Of a stretch of DNA of 64,000 nt, positions 1 to 11,605 are shown piece after piece. The notes below the pieces were generated by a model. That model was not told where the DNA came from. It saw only the letters and a list, made by a program, of their open reading frames with translations, and made no database searches. Source of the stretch: Ostrinia nubilalis (Eukaryota > Arthropoda > Insecta > Lepidoptera > Crambidae). Numbering within the stretch: the first letter of the stretch is position 1; every line of letters begins with the position of its first letter. The DNA is taken from contig NC_087107.1 of NCBI RefSeq assembly GCF_963855985.1, forward strand, positions 1,984,001 through 2,048,000, read 5' to 3'. A program made the translations under genes and the position numbers.

Positions 1-96
1 CATCGAGTTGTATCGAATTTGCTGTGATAGCTCGTGTATTTTCAGCGAATATGAACTTACGTGTGGTAAAATTAAAAGCCAAATCTTCAATTTATC

Positions 97-155
97 AACC
101 GACTTCAAAAAAAAAAAGGAGGAGGTTCTCAATTCGACCCGTATGTTTTTTCTCT
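97..155 (+). repeat. Fragment of AACCGACTTC-ended repeat
   Basis: The end sequence caaccgacttcaaaa is followed by ggaggaggttctcaattcg and a T-rich stretch. The same block occurs at 16266-16320, where it begins the repeat that hosts the BEL element. Only the first ~60 bp is recognisable here, so this is a truncated copy with a slightly longer A run. Confidence 0.7.
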
Positions 156-1250
156 AGAAAATTTGAGTGGATTTTAAAAATAAGTTGATGGAAGTTTAGA
201 ACTTTTGAGCGAATATATCTGAAGTAATTTTATGTTTGTTTTCAGAATATTACCTAAGTAATGTATAGGTAATAGAAGACGATATTATTGTAGTATCAGA
301 AGTTCTAAACACAAATATTTAGTGGTAAACAAAACTATCATTACTTAAAAACATAGTCGTGTAGAGTTGGAATTTGACGATTTTGTCCTTAATATTGTAC
401 AAATACAAACAATTATTATACATAAAAATATTAAGTATTTAATATTATTTCCACACCATACGATTGATTTACTCACCCACGTAGTGATTCCCCACAATGT
501 TGTTATAAAAGCATTTCTTCACATTGTTATTTTTATCTTTGTGTGATATTTGAACATTCGGAATTATCTTAAGAAACCCTTGAGAGCGATAGCAGTTCTA
601 TTATGTTAGACAATGGAATAACATTTGTTGGTTTCTTTACATTCTGGAGGATTCCCTCGTGTTTCTTTTCTGAAAATTTTACGGGAAAGTTAAAAAGTGA
701 TTTTATAAGGCATTTCATACGTGTTATTTTTTATTTTCTGTGAAAGGTTCTTTTGTATGTAAACAAAAGATATTGTTTTAAAAGTAGGTCAAGCATTTAG
801 ACTTTGTACGTACCTTAATTTATGACTACTCGTAGGTATGTAGGAATATCTGTGAAGATTTTATACTATATTGTTAAATTAACTTCCATTTTAAACTTTA
901 CATTTTAAAGAGATGGTCGTGCTCCTGCATTAGAAACTAAATGATCTCATGATGATACAACACTTCAAGAATTTAATTTAAACAGAACAGCATAACATCT
1001 TCATTTGACTAGATACTTACAATAAACATTCACATGTTTTAATCTAATATCAGAGCTCAAGAGCCTCGTCCAACACCAAAAAAGCCGTGACCCCGGGACT
1101 AAGTTTGTACACTATTTTGTGACTGCCACATAAATTAAACTAACATAGTTATTGTTATTATATTAGGGGACATTCCTACGTTTTTCATTACGAGAGACCG
1201 TGTGCTGAATATGTTGTCCCCACAAGTGGGATGTAATCAGTAAACCCACA
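156..1250. other. AT-rich intergenic stretch, nothing recognised
   Basis: Both strands are rich in stop codons and no coding-like frame, RNA gene or clear repeat was seen. Homopolymer and TA-rich runs dominate. Confidence 0.5.
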
Positions 1251-1256
1251 CTAAAC

Positions 1257-1371
1257 GAGTAGCAGACGAGGCGAAGAAAATGGGCAAGACTTGGAGCGAG
1301 ATCAAACGCGATGGAGGGCTGTTGTGGACGCCCTTTGCCCCATCTAGGTGACATAGGACCTTAAGTAAATT
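1257..1371 (+). pseudogene. LINE 3' end remnant (ORF2 C-terminus)
   Basis: One plus-strand frame reads GKTWSEIKRD, then after a short shift VDALCP-like coding, followed by a stop and the tail tgacataggacctta. The same tail appears at 47908-48006 (minus) and at the end of the LINE at 57040-57592. Only the last ~35 codons are present, as expected for a 5'-truncated non-LTR retrotransposon. Clade not determined. Confidence 0.55.
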
Positions 1372-1728
1372 AAGTCAAACGAAACTATGATCGATTTCGG
1401 ATTAAAACCATCTATGTGATTACGTTACCAACAATGTACTCCACTATGAAATTGAACCAAGGGCACACCAAGGGTTAGACTATTTCTTAAACTAAAAATA
1501 ATATGGCATTGTTATCCAGGTTTACGCATGAAAGTCAAATTCTAGCCTATTTGAGCTACCTAACTAGCGGAAACATACTGAAAATTAAGTTGCAAAATTT
1601 GACCAAAAAAATCATAGCACTCCAAGCAAACAAAAGCTTACAGTAAAATAATAAAACTTAACTGAGAAACTGAAAAATGTCTCTCTCATGCGCACTTTTC
1701 TAAACTTTATCGTGCATTCCTCAATAAA

Positions 1729-1835
1729 GGTTCGGTCAAACCAACGCGATCACATGCGATCAGCCGGCGTGCAGCAATGGTCGCTATCGCTGCACGCAGG
1801 CTGATCGCGTGTGATCGCGTTGGTTTGGCTGAACC
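1729..1835. mobile_element. Palindromic MITE (~107 bp)
   Basis: Left arm ggttcggtcaaaccaacgcg and right arm cgcgttggtttggctgaacc are inverted copies; complementarity extends for most of each half (gatcacatgcgatcagcc against ggctgatcgcgtgtgatc). The whole unit can fold into one hairpin. It has no coding capacity. No convincing target-site duplication was found. Confidence 0.7.
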
Positions 1836-2419
1836 GTAAGTCTTCAAATGAACCTACTACATTTACTTTGAGTGTGTCGACTCTCGGCGAGCACATTTGG
1901 TTTATACGAATTCATATGGCGAGGGTTAATTGATAAACTGCCGCAAAAGTTGCCCGTTGGATGGTAACTTATGTCTATACTCGGTAACTCAGTAGATTTG
2001 GTGGGTTCATTCCATTTCATATTAACTAACCCTCAGCGAGAAATACCATGTGTGAACTTGTGTGTAACAACTTAAATTAAAATTAAATTTCAAGGCAACG
2101 CCTCTGGCCTCTTTAAGTACTGTAAGATATTACTGATCCATACACAAATACAATGCACCTTATTAAAAGAGCATTTTTAATGAGTCTTTTAAAACTCGGG
2201 TCGACCAACCCTACCTACTGCCCCGGATTATAAATAGCATGCCATCCGAGTTTGTGAAAGAAATCACTGAAAAATATTAAATATAAGCTTAAGGACTATT
2301 TCCTTAAGCTAAGGTAACAATATTAAAATAATTTATTAGTATTATGTAATTGTATATGAATGTAATACTGTGAACTCGTTAGTTTTATATCAAATCCTAT
2401 TGGTTTTTAAAGCTATCTA

Positions 2420-2620
2420 GGGCCCAGAACAGACGGTGAAACGCAACTGCAACGAAACTGCAACTGCTAGTTACTTTTGAGTTGCATCTAAGTTTCTGCC
2501 ATAGCGTCCGTTGAGACACTTGACGCGACCAGTTTGAAACTTTCAGTTTCAGTTTCATTCATCAGAATCATCACAAAGTTGCAGTTTCGTTGCAGTTGCG
2601 TTTCACCGTCTGTTCTGTGC
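2420..2620. mobile_element. Harbinger-like MITE with ~44-bp TIRs
   Basis: The arms (agaacagacggtgaaacgca at left, its reverse complement at right) match over about 44 bp, including the inner gcaacgaaactgcaact. A 3-bp CTA lies on both sides (2417-2419 and 2621-2623), which fits the 3-bp TNA duplications of PIF/Harbinger MITEs. The interior has no coding capacity. Confidence 0.65.
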
Positions 2621-2639
2621 CTAAATGTAATTGTCCCAA

Positions 2640-3940
2640 TGTAACTGTCTTTTTAGTTGATTAATAAATTAAAAAAAATATTTGAAGAATTAAAATAATA
2701 TTTCAAAGAGAGAATTTACAATATATTAACCGCAAGATACATCTCCAGTAAGTACCTACACTCGTACCTCTAGAAAATCAAAGGCCTCGGCAAATAACAC
2801 TGTCATTCTCAGTACTTTTTCTTGTGTAATTTAAAACTCCGATTAAACTGGTCGGGGCAAAATAACGACTTGTATCTTTCCACATGACGATTCCGCGAAA
2901 GCAAATAACAATGGATCAATTGTGTAAACAATATATTTTAAAAATCATTCATGAGTCTAACGATATTGACAGCGTTCGTTATTTACGCCTCACACTTCAA
3001 TATCAAAACAAAGGATAATTTGAATTTTTTCATCTCCAAAAATATCTTTAAAATGAGGTAATTGGTCCTCAATAGTTCTTTTTATTTGTTTAAATTGAAA
3101 TTGTTAAAATTAATGAAATTTTCAATATCTACGAACGAAAATTAAAGTTACCGTCTGTCAAATTATCTGCATGTGGTTCACGTTCTTTAACATCAATTGG
3201 GATAACAGATTATTTTTACAAAAACACTTCATTTTTTTATGTGCTGGATTAGACAATTTAGTTTGGAGTTGGCAGGTATTTAATATGATATATTTAGTAA
3301 AGGAAACTGTTAATTCCTTTTCACGGAAAAACGGTTTTTCTAATTTTTTTCTACATTGAGTAAACAAAGGCAATAAAAGAACAAAAGGCTACACTAACGA
3401 GCATAAAACGCGCGCCCTTCAGGTGTTACGTTGAATGATTACACGATTATTTCTATTGTCTTTTATTTTTACGACACAAAACATTTTATGTTAGGCTAGT
3501 ACGAGTAACTTTCTGACCACTAACAACTACATTGTAGTACGATTTACAATATAAACATTGTTATATACCTAAACATAATATTCAACATGCTTCGGTGGAA
3601 AATTGCTTCTCGACCATAGCATGAGTAACACTGACAGCAGAAGTCACAAATCTACCTAATTCATTTTGATCAATATTGAAATTAATTTTCGGCACACTTG
3701 AAAATTCATTAATCAAGCCAATATTCTTCAAGATTTCCTAAGCTTCCTAAAAATTATTTTACACTTGCCTTCGCAGTTTGTAATCTTAATGAAAACTTAA
3801 TTCCAAATTACCTGGCTCTTTTATTATGTACGGCTCAGCTTATCCCTTCTGTCGTCACGTTTCCGCGCTTTGCCTTGAATTTTAAAGTTTAAATTACTAA
3901 CAACGCAAAAAAACATTTACAACATCACCATCATCCGTTT
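2640..3940. other. AT-rich stretch, nothing recognised
   Basis: Short opposing open frames around 3158-3373 overlap each other and look like chance. No splice-bounded coding pattern, RNA gene or inverted repeat was seen. Confidence 0.45.
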
Positions 3941-3947
3941 CAGTACA

Positions 3948-4062
3948 GGAACACGTATGACCCTCTCTAATTTACTAGAGACACCTAGATGCGGGCATCA
4001 CAGGACCGGTCATTGTGAAAATCCTTAGGGGCGGCCTTTGTCCAGCAGTGGATGGCACTAAG
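3948..4062 (+). pseudogene. RTE-type LINE 3' tail
   Basis: Ends in cggcctttgtccagcagtgg. Read with stops, the plus strand gives RDRSLW..SLG.AFVQQWMALS, the usual C-terminus of this lepidopteran LINE family. It is strongly 5' truncated and carries internal stops. Confidence 0.55.
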
Positions 4063-4677
4063 TTGATACGAAATGAAGGATATAGCTATACACATGATAT
4101 AACGTCTATTTATTTGGTACTATTACGCAATATTTTTAGATTTAGATTGGAAACACATTTCGGGAACGGTTTCTATTGTTAAAATGTAGCAATTTTCCCA
4201 GTCGGAATAACATTATAGAAGACCCATTTATACATTTACTACAATATTTCTATTAACATTAGGAATGTTATTATGTTGCTTCTTTTATTGCCTATTTTAA
4301 GCATAATAGACATTTCTGGAAGTATTTATTACGTAATAGGACTTTTTGAGAGAAAATTGATATGATATACTTATTCATTGTGTAAATTCTACACCAGTGC
4401 GAAGCCGGAAAGTATGATATTATGTTATTAAGTATGAATACTCGTACGTAACACAAGAACATCATTTTTGAAATATTTTACCTACACAATGTATTCCGAT
4501 AATAAACCAAATAATGTCTAACAGTCACTTGTGAGTCTTGACAATAAACCACAGTTTTTTGTAACGAAAACTGTATAACGTACCTACTCTCTACAATGTT
4601 CATTTCCAATGAAGTACAAATACGTTCCTGTTTGCACGGGCAGCAGCGCTCTCTGAAAAACATCAATCTTTTAAACT

Positions 4678-4783
4678 GTGATCTCCAACCCGCCTGCCAA
4701 GCGTGGGGATTATGGCAAAACCTGGCCAGGAGGCTCATAGTCCAGCAGTGGACTGTAAAGGGCTGTTGATGATAATGATGTTC
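4678..4783 (+). pseudogene. LINE 3' tail ending in ATG runs
   Basis: The plus strand reads ACQAWGLWQNLARRLIVQQW followed by a stop and gatgataatgatg. The arrangement is typical of an RTE-like 3' end: short coding tail, then an ATG/ATAATG microsatellite. It is a different subfamily from the GRPPTRWTDD type elsewhere in the window. Confidence 0.5.
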
Positions 4784-4930
4784 CTATTTGAGGATCTTAG
4801 AAGGCCAGGGTTTACGCACTAGAACCTGACGGTGTCTCCTTGAGTCTATTGAGGGAACTACAAGTTAGTTTTCTGTAACGAGACCACGTTCATCCTTGAA
4901 ACCGTTTACTCTTTTCTGCTCTTAAGTAAG

Positions 4931-5345
4931 GCCCTTTGCCCACGGCGACTTTTTGTAGCGATGCAGTAACGATTCTGTCGCGCGTTCGCATCGATACAGA
5001 AGCAACGCTGTCGCTAGCTGTGTGCCCTCGCCCATATACTTAAACATGATTCAGTCGTGATGCAAACGCGATACTGGCGATACTGTCGCGCTTCTGTCGC
5101 AATAAAAACATAATTCAACGGCACAAAATACCTACGATTGCTACAGTTGTCGTGCCCCCCCTCCCATCATTCTCTCCCCGATGATGTCGTCAGCAAAATC
5201 GGTCGCGCGTTTGCATCGATTCGCGAGTCGAGTCGCGCTGTACCGCGTTAGAAGCGCGTTGGCATCACTTCTGTAGCGCGTTGTAAATGCGACTAAGGCA
5301 CGTTATTAGCGGTGCTGAGTGATGATGCGTGTTTCGTTAACGAGC
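4931..5345. repeat. GC-richer repeat with tcgcgcgtttgcatcgat units
   Basis: Starts ggccctttgcccacggcgac and contains several imperfect copies of tcgcgcgtt(t/c)gcatcgat in both orientations, with tgtcgcgcttctgtcgc variants. It looks like a degenerate inverted-repeat element, but a clean right end matching the left was not found. No coding capacity. Confidence 0.4.
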
Positions 5346-5356
5346 GACAGTATCAC

Positions 5357-5568
5357 TAAAGCCTGGTCCGTGAGCATGTAGAATTTTGTCCAATGACCCC
5401 AAGCTACCCATACATCGCTCGCGCGTAATTAAGTTGCTGTCGCGCTCGCACACTCACTGCGGCCGCCCGTCGCACAGTCGCGACAGCAATATAATTACGT
5501 GCGAGCGATAAGGATGGGTAGCTTGGGGTCATTGGACAAAATTCTACGTGCTCACAGACCAGGATTTA
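5357..5568. mobile_element. MITE with ~65-bp TIRs (212 bp)
   Basis: The left arm begins taaagcctggtccgtgagca and the right arm ends tgctcacagaccaggattta. The arms stay complementary through ttttgtccaatgaccccaag and ctacccat. A short GC-rich centre (gcggccgcccgtcgcaca) separates them. The high arm identity suggests a fairly young non-autonomous element. Confidence 0.8.
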
Positions 5569-5877
5569 CAAAAAGTCACCGTGGGCGAGGGGCCTGAAAG
5601 TCTGTTTCATTACTCACAAAACACTCCCAATATCATTATTGCCAAAGTTGTGTTCATTAATTTTGAACATTGTAAAAACTCGCATCACGCTCTTTTGAGA
5701 GGTGCCGAGTGTTTGGAGAATTTGTTGGAAAAGTTTCTTTTGTGCATTATCTTGCAAATGGAGCGTGTGGCTACAAGACAGCTAAGTCTTGTTCAAATTT
5801 TCTTTTTGCCCACGACACGTGTAATGAAAAGGAGTAGGTAAATGATTAAAGGTTATTTAGAAACTCGTTAATTTCAT

Positions 5878-6043
5878 CAAGGAACTCGCTGCCTGCTGCT
5901 GTCTTTCCTGAACACTATAATCCGGGCCTTTTCAAGGCGAGAGTGAATAGGCACTTACAGGGTAGATATGTACCATCCTAGACTGCATCTCACTTAACAT
6001 CAGGTCCGATTGCGGTCGAATACCTGCCGTGTCTTGCATAAAA
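5878..6043 (+). pseudogene. LINE C-terminal fragment and 3' tail
   Basis: One frame reads NSLPAAVFPEHYNPGLFK then ARVNRHLQGRYVPS and stops at about 5980. It is followed by the non-coding tail ctgcatctcac...aggtccgattgcggtc. The same tail recurs at 37396-37516 (+) and 44330-44552 (-), so this is an interspersed non-LTR family with 5'-truncated copies. Clade not determined. Confidence 0.6.
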
Positions 6044-6270
6044 AAAATCATCATCATCATCATCATCATTTCAGCCACAGGACATCCACCAAAAAACAGG
6101 ACGTCACCCAATGACTTCCACATCGCACGGTTGGTAGCGGCCTGCATCCAGCGCCTTCTTGCTACCTTTATCAGGTCGTCGGTCCTCCTTGTGGGTGGAC
6201 GATCCACGCTGCGTTTTCAGGTACGTAGCCTCCACTCCAGAACTTTGCTGCCCCATCGGCCACGTTTCAC
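6044..6270 (-). pseudogene. RTE-type LINE 3' end, minus strand
   Basis: Read on the minus strand this is the ORF2 C-terminus (PPTRRTDDLIKVARRRWMQA then ATNRAMWKSLG), followed by ctgaaatgatgatg repeats. A short duplication of the final block (gtcctgttttttggtggatgtcctg) replaces the usual QQWTS end. It abuts the LINE tail at 5878-6043. 5' truncated, not functional. Confidence 0.7.
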
Positions 6271-6309
6271 GTTAATTTAGAGCCACTAATTTGTCAAACC
6301 CGCGACTTA

Positions 6310-6427
6310 GGCTGGGTTGCACCATCTTACTTTGACTTTGACAAACGTCAAACCTCTGTCAAATTCCATACAAAATGCACCGGTTATCGTCATAGTTACC
6401 GTTAAAGTTAGGTGGTGCAACTCAGCC
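6310..6427. mobile_element. Harbinger-like MITE, TSD TTA
   Basis: The 118-bp element starts ggctgggttgcaccatctta and ends ggtggtgcaactcagcc, with terminal inverted repeats of ~25 bp. TTA flanks it at 6307-6309 and 6428-6430, which fits PIF/Harbinger insertion preference. A second, left-truncated copy lies at 43826-43906. Confidence 0.75.
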
Positions 6428-6983
6428 TTAATGTCCAGGGCGCAGGACTAGAAAGGTAAGGTAGATAAGTATCTACTTTTAAATAGTTTCATCATTATCA
6501 GTTGATATAATGTCCACTGCAGGAATCCGACCCCTTTGGCTCCCCACGCTGACCAGACGGCTTAAGTACCTCAAAATAAAACTATTCCCAATACAACTAT
6601 ATTTCTTTGTGTTTTCCAAACAACAGATAGTCACAGCTAATCTTTAATTATAAAACCAATTCCTATTATAAATTTTCATCCAACAAAGTCCAGGATTCCG
6701 AAAACATTTCGGCAATGAACCGAGTTTTTACAAAACAAATAGCCGCCCAATCAAACTGGAAAAACAATAAATCTGTGTACAGTAGTACATAAGCTCACAT
6801 GTATTCTGACGCTGTTAGCGACACTGAATATTCATTTATTTTTGTGATATTATGCTAATATTCGCCCGATCTATGAATAGCAAATGTAATATTTTTGTAA
6901 GTGACTAATTTTATCGGGTACTTAGGTATATCGGTCCTATCAATACGTAAGTATGTCCATCAAATTAATCATGTTAAAAATTA

Positions 6984-7190
6984 TCTACAAATATAAAAAT
7001 GAATCGCAAAATGTAAAGGCATAACTCAACAACGCCTGGATCAATTTTACCAATTCTTTTTTTTTAATGTTCATTGAAGTCCAATGATGGTTTTTACGGC
7101 GAGAATAATTTCCGGGAAACCCGTAAAAAAACTCGAAACTTCACCCCTAAGGGGGTAAAACGGGGTCCACGCGTCGCGGGCGGCCGCTAG
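6984..7190 (+). mobile_element. Small Helitron
   Basis: Begins TCTACAAATATAAAAATGAA after an A and ends in a GC-rich segment (gcgtcgcgggcggccg) followed by CTAG and a T. The TC start, CTRR end and A/T insertion context are Helitron hallmarks. It is non-autonomous, ~207 bp, and carries the tail ggggtaaaacggggtccacg shared with the copies near 14.9, 45.95, 56.0 and 60.9 kb. Confidence 0.6.
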
Positions 7191-7277
7191 TTATCAATAA
7201 AATTCAAAATACAAAATACTTGTAACTGGCCACATGCAATAATGTGACCAGTTACAAGTACAAATGACACATGCATA

Positions 7278-7425
7278 AAAAAAAACTCATAAAACTCATT
7301 TATTTTTGCAAATAGGCTTTTCAAAAGCACTTTTACACGTCCCTGTATTAACCCTACCACTGATTCGGGACAATAAATGGGCCAGTGCTGAGAAGAAGCA
7401 GCGCAAAGAAACTCAGTCAGCTTAG
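7278..7425 (-). repeat. Interspersed repeat, LINE-tail-like (family A)
   Basis: Contains attgtcccgaatcagtggta (as reverse complement) and ctgcttcttctcagcactgg; related copies are at 34388-34516 and 36899-37024 on the plus strand. Copies share an oriented sequence ending in aaaatgag(t/c)tt, which suggests a non-LTR 3' tail, but no coding part is visible. Confidence 0.55.
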
Positions 7426-8035
7426 TCAGTCAGAATAGATCAGATTAATACTGACAAGCAGCTTATAAAAGGCGGGAGTGCTACGGTACTACGACGCTAC
7501 ACTGGACCACAAAGAAAAAGGATCGGTTAGCAGTCTTCAACATCTTCAAAAGTACCTGACCTAGCTTTAAGAAATAGAGACTAAATTAATTCAGGCTTTT
7601 TGTTTTTAATAAATGTAAAATAAATAGAAAATACCTAAGTAATTTTCAGTGTGCTTTGTTACGTTACAAAGACTATTTAATTAGGTACGATTAATTAATT
7701 AATTGTGTAGCTATTTTATGTACATTGGTACAAAAATGCATCAAGTCCAGGGTTCCCGTGGCAGGCAAAACCATTAGTTTTTCTCTCTACTCTGAGCCAA
7801 TATTTCCTGCGTCAAAGTACCGCTACAGAATGCACATCTGGGTTTATGAAAAATGCTAATGAAAGTCTGGACCTTCGAGATAATAGCTGTTATTATGCAC
7901 GTATAAACTAAATTATGTTTGAATGGACTATCAAACTCTGTTTAAAAGTAGTTTTATAGACTTATGTATTTAATAGAGCTCTATAAAGTAACTTATCATA
8001 GACAAAATAAACATCTTGCGGAATTCCATTGAAAG

Positions 8036-8747
8036 CATTCTGGGAGTGGGTAGGTAGTCAATACGAAAAAACGCTCAACGGTTGGAATGTGCAGGTGTCA
8101 AAATGTCCATACGGACCGGCTGTTAGTGTGGCAAAAAGTATGAACGTCGAAATGAGCAATGGTTAAAATGATCTGAAGTTAAAATGTCTTCGGGTTTATT
8201 CGAACAAGCGTCTTATTGTATAATAGCTAACGTGAACGCAGCGTAGGACGTCCACCCACAAGGTGGACCGATGACCTGATAAAGGTAGCGGGAAGGCGCT
8301 GGATGCAGGCCGCTACCAACCGTGCGATGTGGAAGTCATTGGGGGAGGCCTATGTTCAGCAGTGGACGTCCTGTGGCTGAAATGATGATGATGATGATGA
8401 TGATGAACACGTGTTTAAATGCATCAAGGTAAAAATGTCCAAAAAATCTTTATTGGCTGGACTACAAGAACATTGAACATTTTGACATTTAATTTTATTA
8501 ATTAAATCATGAGCACAATATATCAGTTGATCATTTTATCTACACCTTTTGTTGTACTTGTATTTTGTGATGTGTACCATTTGTCACTAAACCATTGTAA
8601 CCATGGTAATAATGTACATTTTGACACTGGGACTTTTTGACATTCATACTTTTTGCCACACTGACAGCCGGTCCGTATGGACATTTTGACACCTGCACAT
8701 TCCAACCGTTGAGCGTTTTTTCGCATTGACTACCCACTCCCAGAATG
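8036..8747. mobile_element. Foldback/hAT-like element, TSD ATTGAAAG
   Basis: Inverted arms of about 105 bp begin cattctgggagtgggtag and end ctacccactcccagaatg. ATTGAAAG is repeated exactly at 8028-8035 and 8748-8755, an 8-bp duplication of the hAT/P type. The arms and interior carry many AAAATGTC/GACATTTT units, so the arms resemble the repeat-built ends of foldback elements. There is no transposase frame. A LINE tail (8226-8406) has inserted into the interior. Confidence 0.8.
8226..8406 (+). pseudogene. RTE-type LINE 3' end inside the foldback element
   Basis: Plus strand: gcgtaggacgtccacccaca, then coding for RWTDDLIKVAGRRWMQAATN and the WKSLGEAYVQQWTS block, a stop, then a run of (atg)n to 8406. 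It is severely 5' truncated. Its position between the two arms shows that it landed after the 8036-8747 element. Confidence 0.8.
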
Positions 8748-8759
8748 ATTGAAAGTAAA

Positions 8760-10680
8760 CTACTGTTCTTTGTATGATAGCAAGGCTAAATGTGAGCAAA
8801 ATGGTCTGTTAAGAACCCAATAATGCAACATTTAACTTGAATAAAATATTAACCAATAGATAGGTAATTCAAATTCAAATTAAAATTATTTATTGCATGT
8901 CACTTGGGTAAGGGTTGATAGAACATAATTTTGTACATGTGAAGCCCAGCAAAAACTTAAAAATAAAATTAAAATAGCGAATTATTCATATAATTATGTC
9001 AATCTAAAATTAAATTAATTCCAGTTAGAGAAATAAAAAGTAAAGGATGATGTGGGGCGTAACTCCTACATTAAAGAATGCTAGGGTAAGGATGCTATGC
9101 TATGAGGATGTGAGTGATGCTGAAGGGTCGGGAGAGAGGTGGAATGAAAACGACCAGTTTGAGTGACTGTTAAAAATACACTGATTTATTGCTATAAAGT
9201 ATTCAATGCGTCGACGCTAATTTGGGTCAACCGCGCAAACGCTTACTTAGCAATAACTTATTAGCTATATGAAAAGTGAATACGTTTGTACGATAGCTCG
9301 TACATCTTTCCCACCAGAAAAATAATATAAAATAAGCAACAAGAATGTTTAGTGGATGCTGGGGAAAAAGATGCCTATCGTTGCTTCTTGAATGATGATT
9401 GTGAAGTTTATGCTAAATGATTAAAAGATTGTAAGGTGATAAGGTGATTCCATTATAAAGGGTTAGTATTTTTATGCTACGAGATGCTTATAATGCTAAA
9501 TGATATAAATGCCTTTTTATATGAGATAAGATGACAACCTTTGCTTTAAAGACTAACGTTAGAGTCTTTAATATGATAAAAGAGTCAATTAATGACTACG
9601 AGTATAATATGTAATTTGATCCCTGGACCTGTGTATTAAATAGCCTACCTGCACTTCGCGACTTCATAAAGCATAAAAAAAAACTTTTTAAGTAGTCCTT
9701 AATATTAAACTTTAATAAACCCTTCAAACCCTTTCAGCATCACGTGTCATCCAAGCGATGGGCAAATGGCTCCAATCGGCTTACAACAAAACTTGAAAGC
9801 TCTCGGCCTGTCTGCCCCCGATAATTTGCCCTGTTTGACTTAATGATTTCGCTTTGTCGACAAATATCTGATTTATTGATAGGTTTTTCATTATTAGGAC
9901 AATAGAGACAAGTTTTTTGTGAAATAATAGAAGAAATAAAAAGTTACGTGTATAGTCCACCCCAATAGAAATGAATATATTATAGAGTGATGGTCAGCTC
10001 ACATTTTTATAAGCTTTTATTTTTTGGACAGACAATGCATTTTGCAGGGTAGGCCGCATTTATAAAAAACCGACGTAAATATATTGTTTCCTAAATAAAA
10101 GTCTAACTTCCTAATCAAAAGCTTTTAAGACATGACGTATGGTATTACTTAAACCACAATTTTTTTAATAGTAGAGTTGTTATTTTCTTCTGAGCTCATT
10201 GATAAAACTGCTACAAGTAAAGTCACGCCATAATGGGCTTCATTTATTTCAATAGCACATACCTAGGTATAAGTATACTATGTTAAATATCACAAAAATG
10301 TCTTGGGAAATTCATCACTGAAGGCTTTAAGTTGTATTGAATGATTGTGAAACATGTTGTGTATCACACTAAAGTAAAACCTTACATCAAGATGTCTAAC
10401 ATCATATTGAATTTGGTTTTCATTCTGAATCCATATCTGAATTTCTACTAAAGAAGCTTTCATATTTGTAACCCACATTCCTGTTAGGCTTTTAGCTGTG
10501 ACGTCATATACATATTATAAGGTATAATTATGTTTCCAAATTACAGAGCTCTTAATCACAAGCCTGCTTTTACTGAGGCGCGGTAATTATTCAATTTCTT
10601 GCCACTTCAAAACTTGTTCTAATTTGTATCTTAACATGAAAGAATTCAAGTAAATAATATTCATAAACATCACAAATAAC
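8760..10680. other. Gene-free AT-rich stretch
   Basis: No coding-like frame longer than about 60 codons and no clear inverted repeat. A tract near 8870-8900 (aattcaaattaaaattattt) resembles a generic LINE/SINE tail but is too short to classify. Confidence 0.45.
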
Positions 10681-11099
10681 ATAAAGCGTAAGATGGGTGC
10701 GTGACAGTTTATATAAGTTTATATGATATAAATTCATTTCAATAACGTTCATATTGTATAATAAACGTATGTTATAATAACACTTGATATAATTTTTTAA
10801 CATATAATGTTTACTTCATATAATAAATCATTTCTAATAATGTCATTTCAGATACCAATCAAAACGCATAAAGACATTTGATATAAACCTTACTTAATCT
10901 AAGACTCATTTGATGTAATTTTGTTTAATATAAATAATATTTCATATAACCATTACATAAAATAAATATTATTTGTTATAACGACTATTTGGTATAAGTA
11001 CTCTTTAATTGATATGATTTCTGATAGATATAACTTTTAGTATGTTCTTCTTTAGCTTGACTTATAAATGACTTTAGTGACAAAAACGAATCGCCGTAA

Positions 11100-11350
11100 A
11101 ACCGACTCCACGTAGTCTTGTCTGCCCTACCCCTAGAGTGTAATTTAGAAGCGCGTAGGCACGGAGGGGCGAGGCGGCCCGCGGGCTGAGGAGCAGGTGG
11201 CTGGAAGCGAGGCGCTGCGGCTGAGGCTGGCCGGCGAAGCCGGCCAGCAAGCCGAAGACGCGGTGTCGAGCGAAAGCCATCTGCGACGATTAGCACGCGA
11301 GGGACCGCCAGAGCCCCGCAGTGCCGGAGCCGTGACAGAAGTCTCAAGTT
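11100..11350. other. GC-rich core of the foldback element
   Basis: Strikingly GC-rich against the AT-rich arms. It contains a perfect 9-bp hairpin, ctggccggc-gaa-gccggccag, at about 11227-11247. Minus-strand frames of 129 and 68 codons overlap it, but they look like the product of GC-richness (few stops) and resemble no family I know. Confidence 0.6.
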
Positions 11351-11365
11351 TTTAGTCAAATTTGC

Positions 11366-11605
11366 ATGCTGCATGCCTGCTTGCTTGCTTGCCTGCTTGC
11401 TTGCTTGCTTGCCTGCTTGCTTCCTTGCTTGCTTGCTTGCCTGTTTGCTTCCCTACTTGCTTGCTTGCTTGCTAGCTTGCTTGCTAGCTTGCTTGCCTGC
11501 TTGCTTGCCTGCATGCTAGCTTGCTTGCTAGCTTGCTTACTTGTTCGCTTGCTTGCTTGCTTGCTCGTGTGCTAGCTTGCTTGTTTGCTTGCTTGCTTGC
11601 TGCAT
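11366..11605 (+). repeat. CTTG/GCTT tetranucleotide microsatellite
   Basis: About 240 bp of gcttgcttgcct-type units with occasional cctg, ttcg and tagc variants. The Leu-Ala-Cys-Leu-Leu reading frame in it comes from the tetranucleotide repeat and is not a protein gene. Confidence 0.95.

Noticed and set aside
5548..5841. 97-codon plus-strand frame
   Set aside because: Its first codons lie in the right arm of the MITE at 5357-5568; the remainder has no recognisable protein features.
11366..11575. 69-codon frame of Leu/Ala/Cys repeats
   Set aside because: It is the translation of the CTTG microsatellite; no start context, conservation or protein family.
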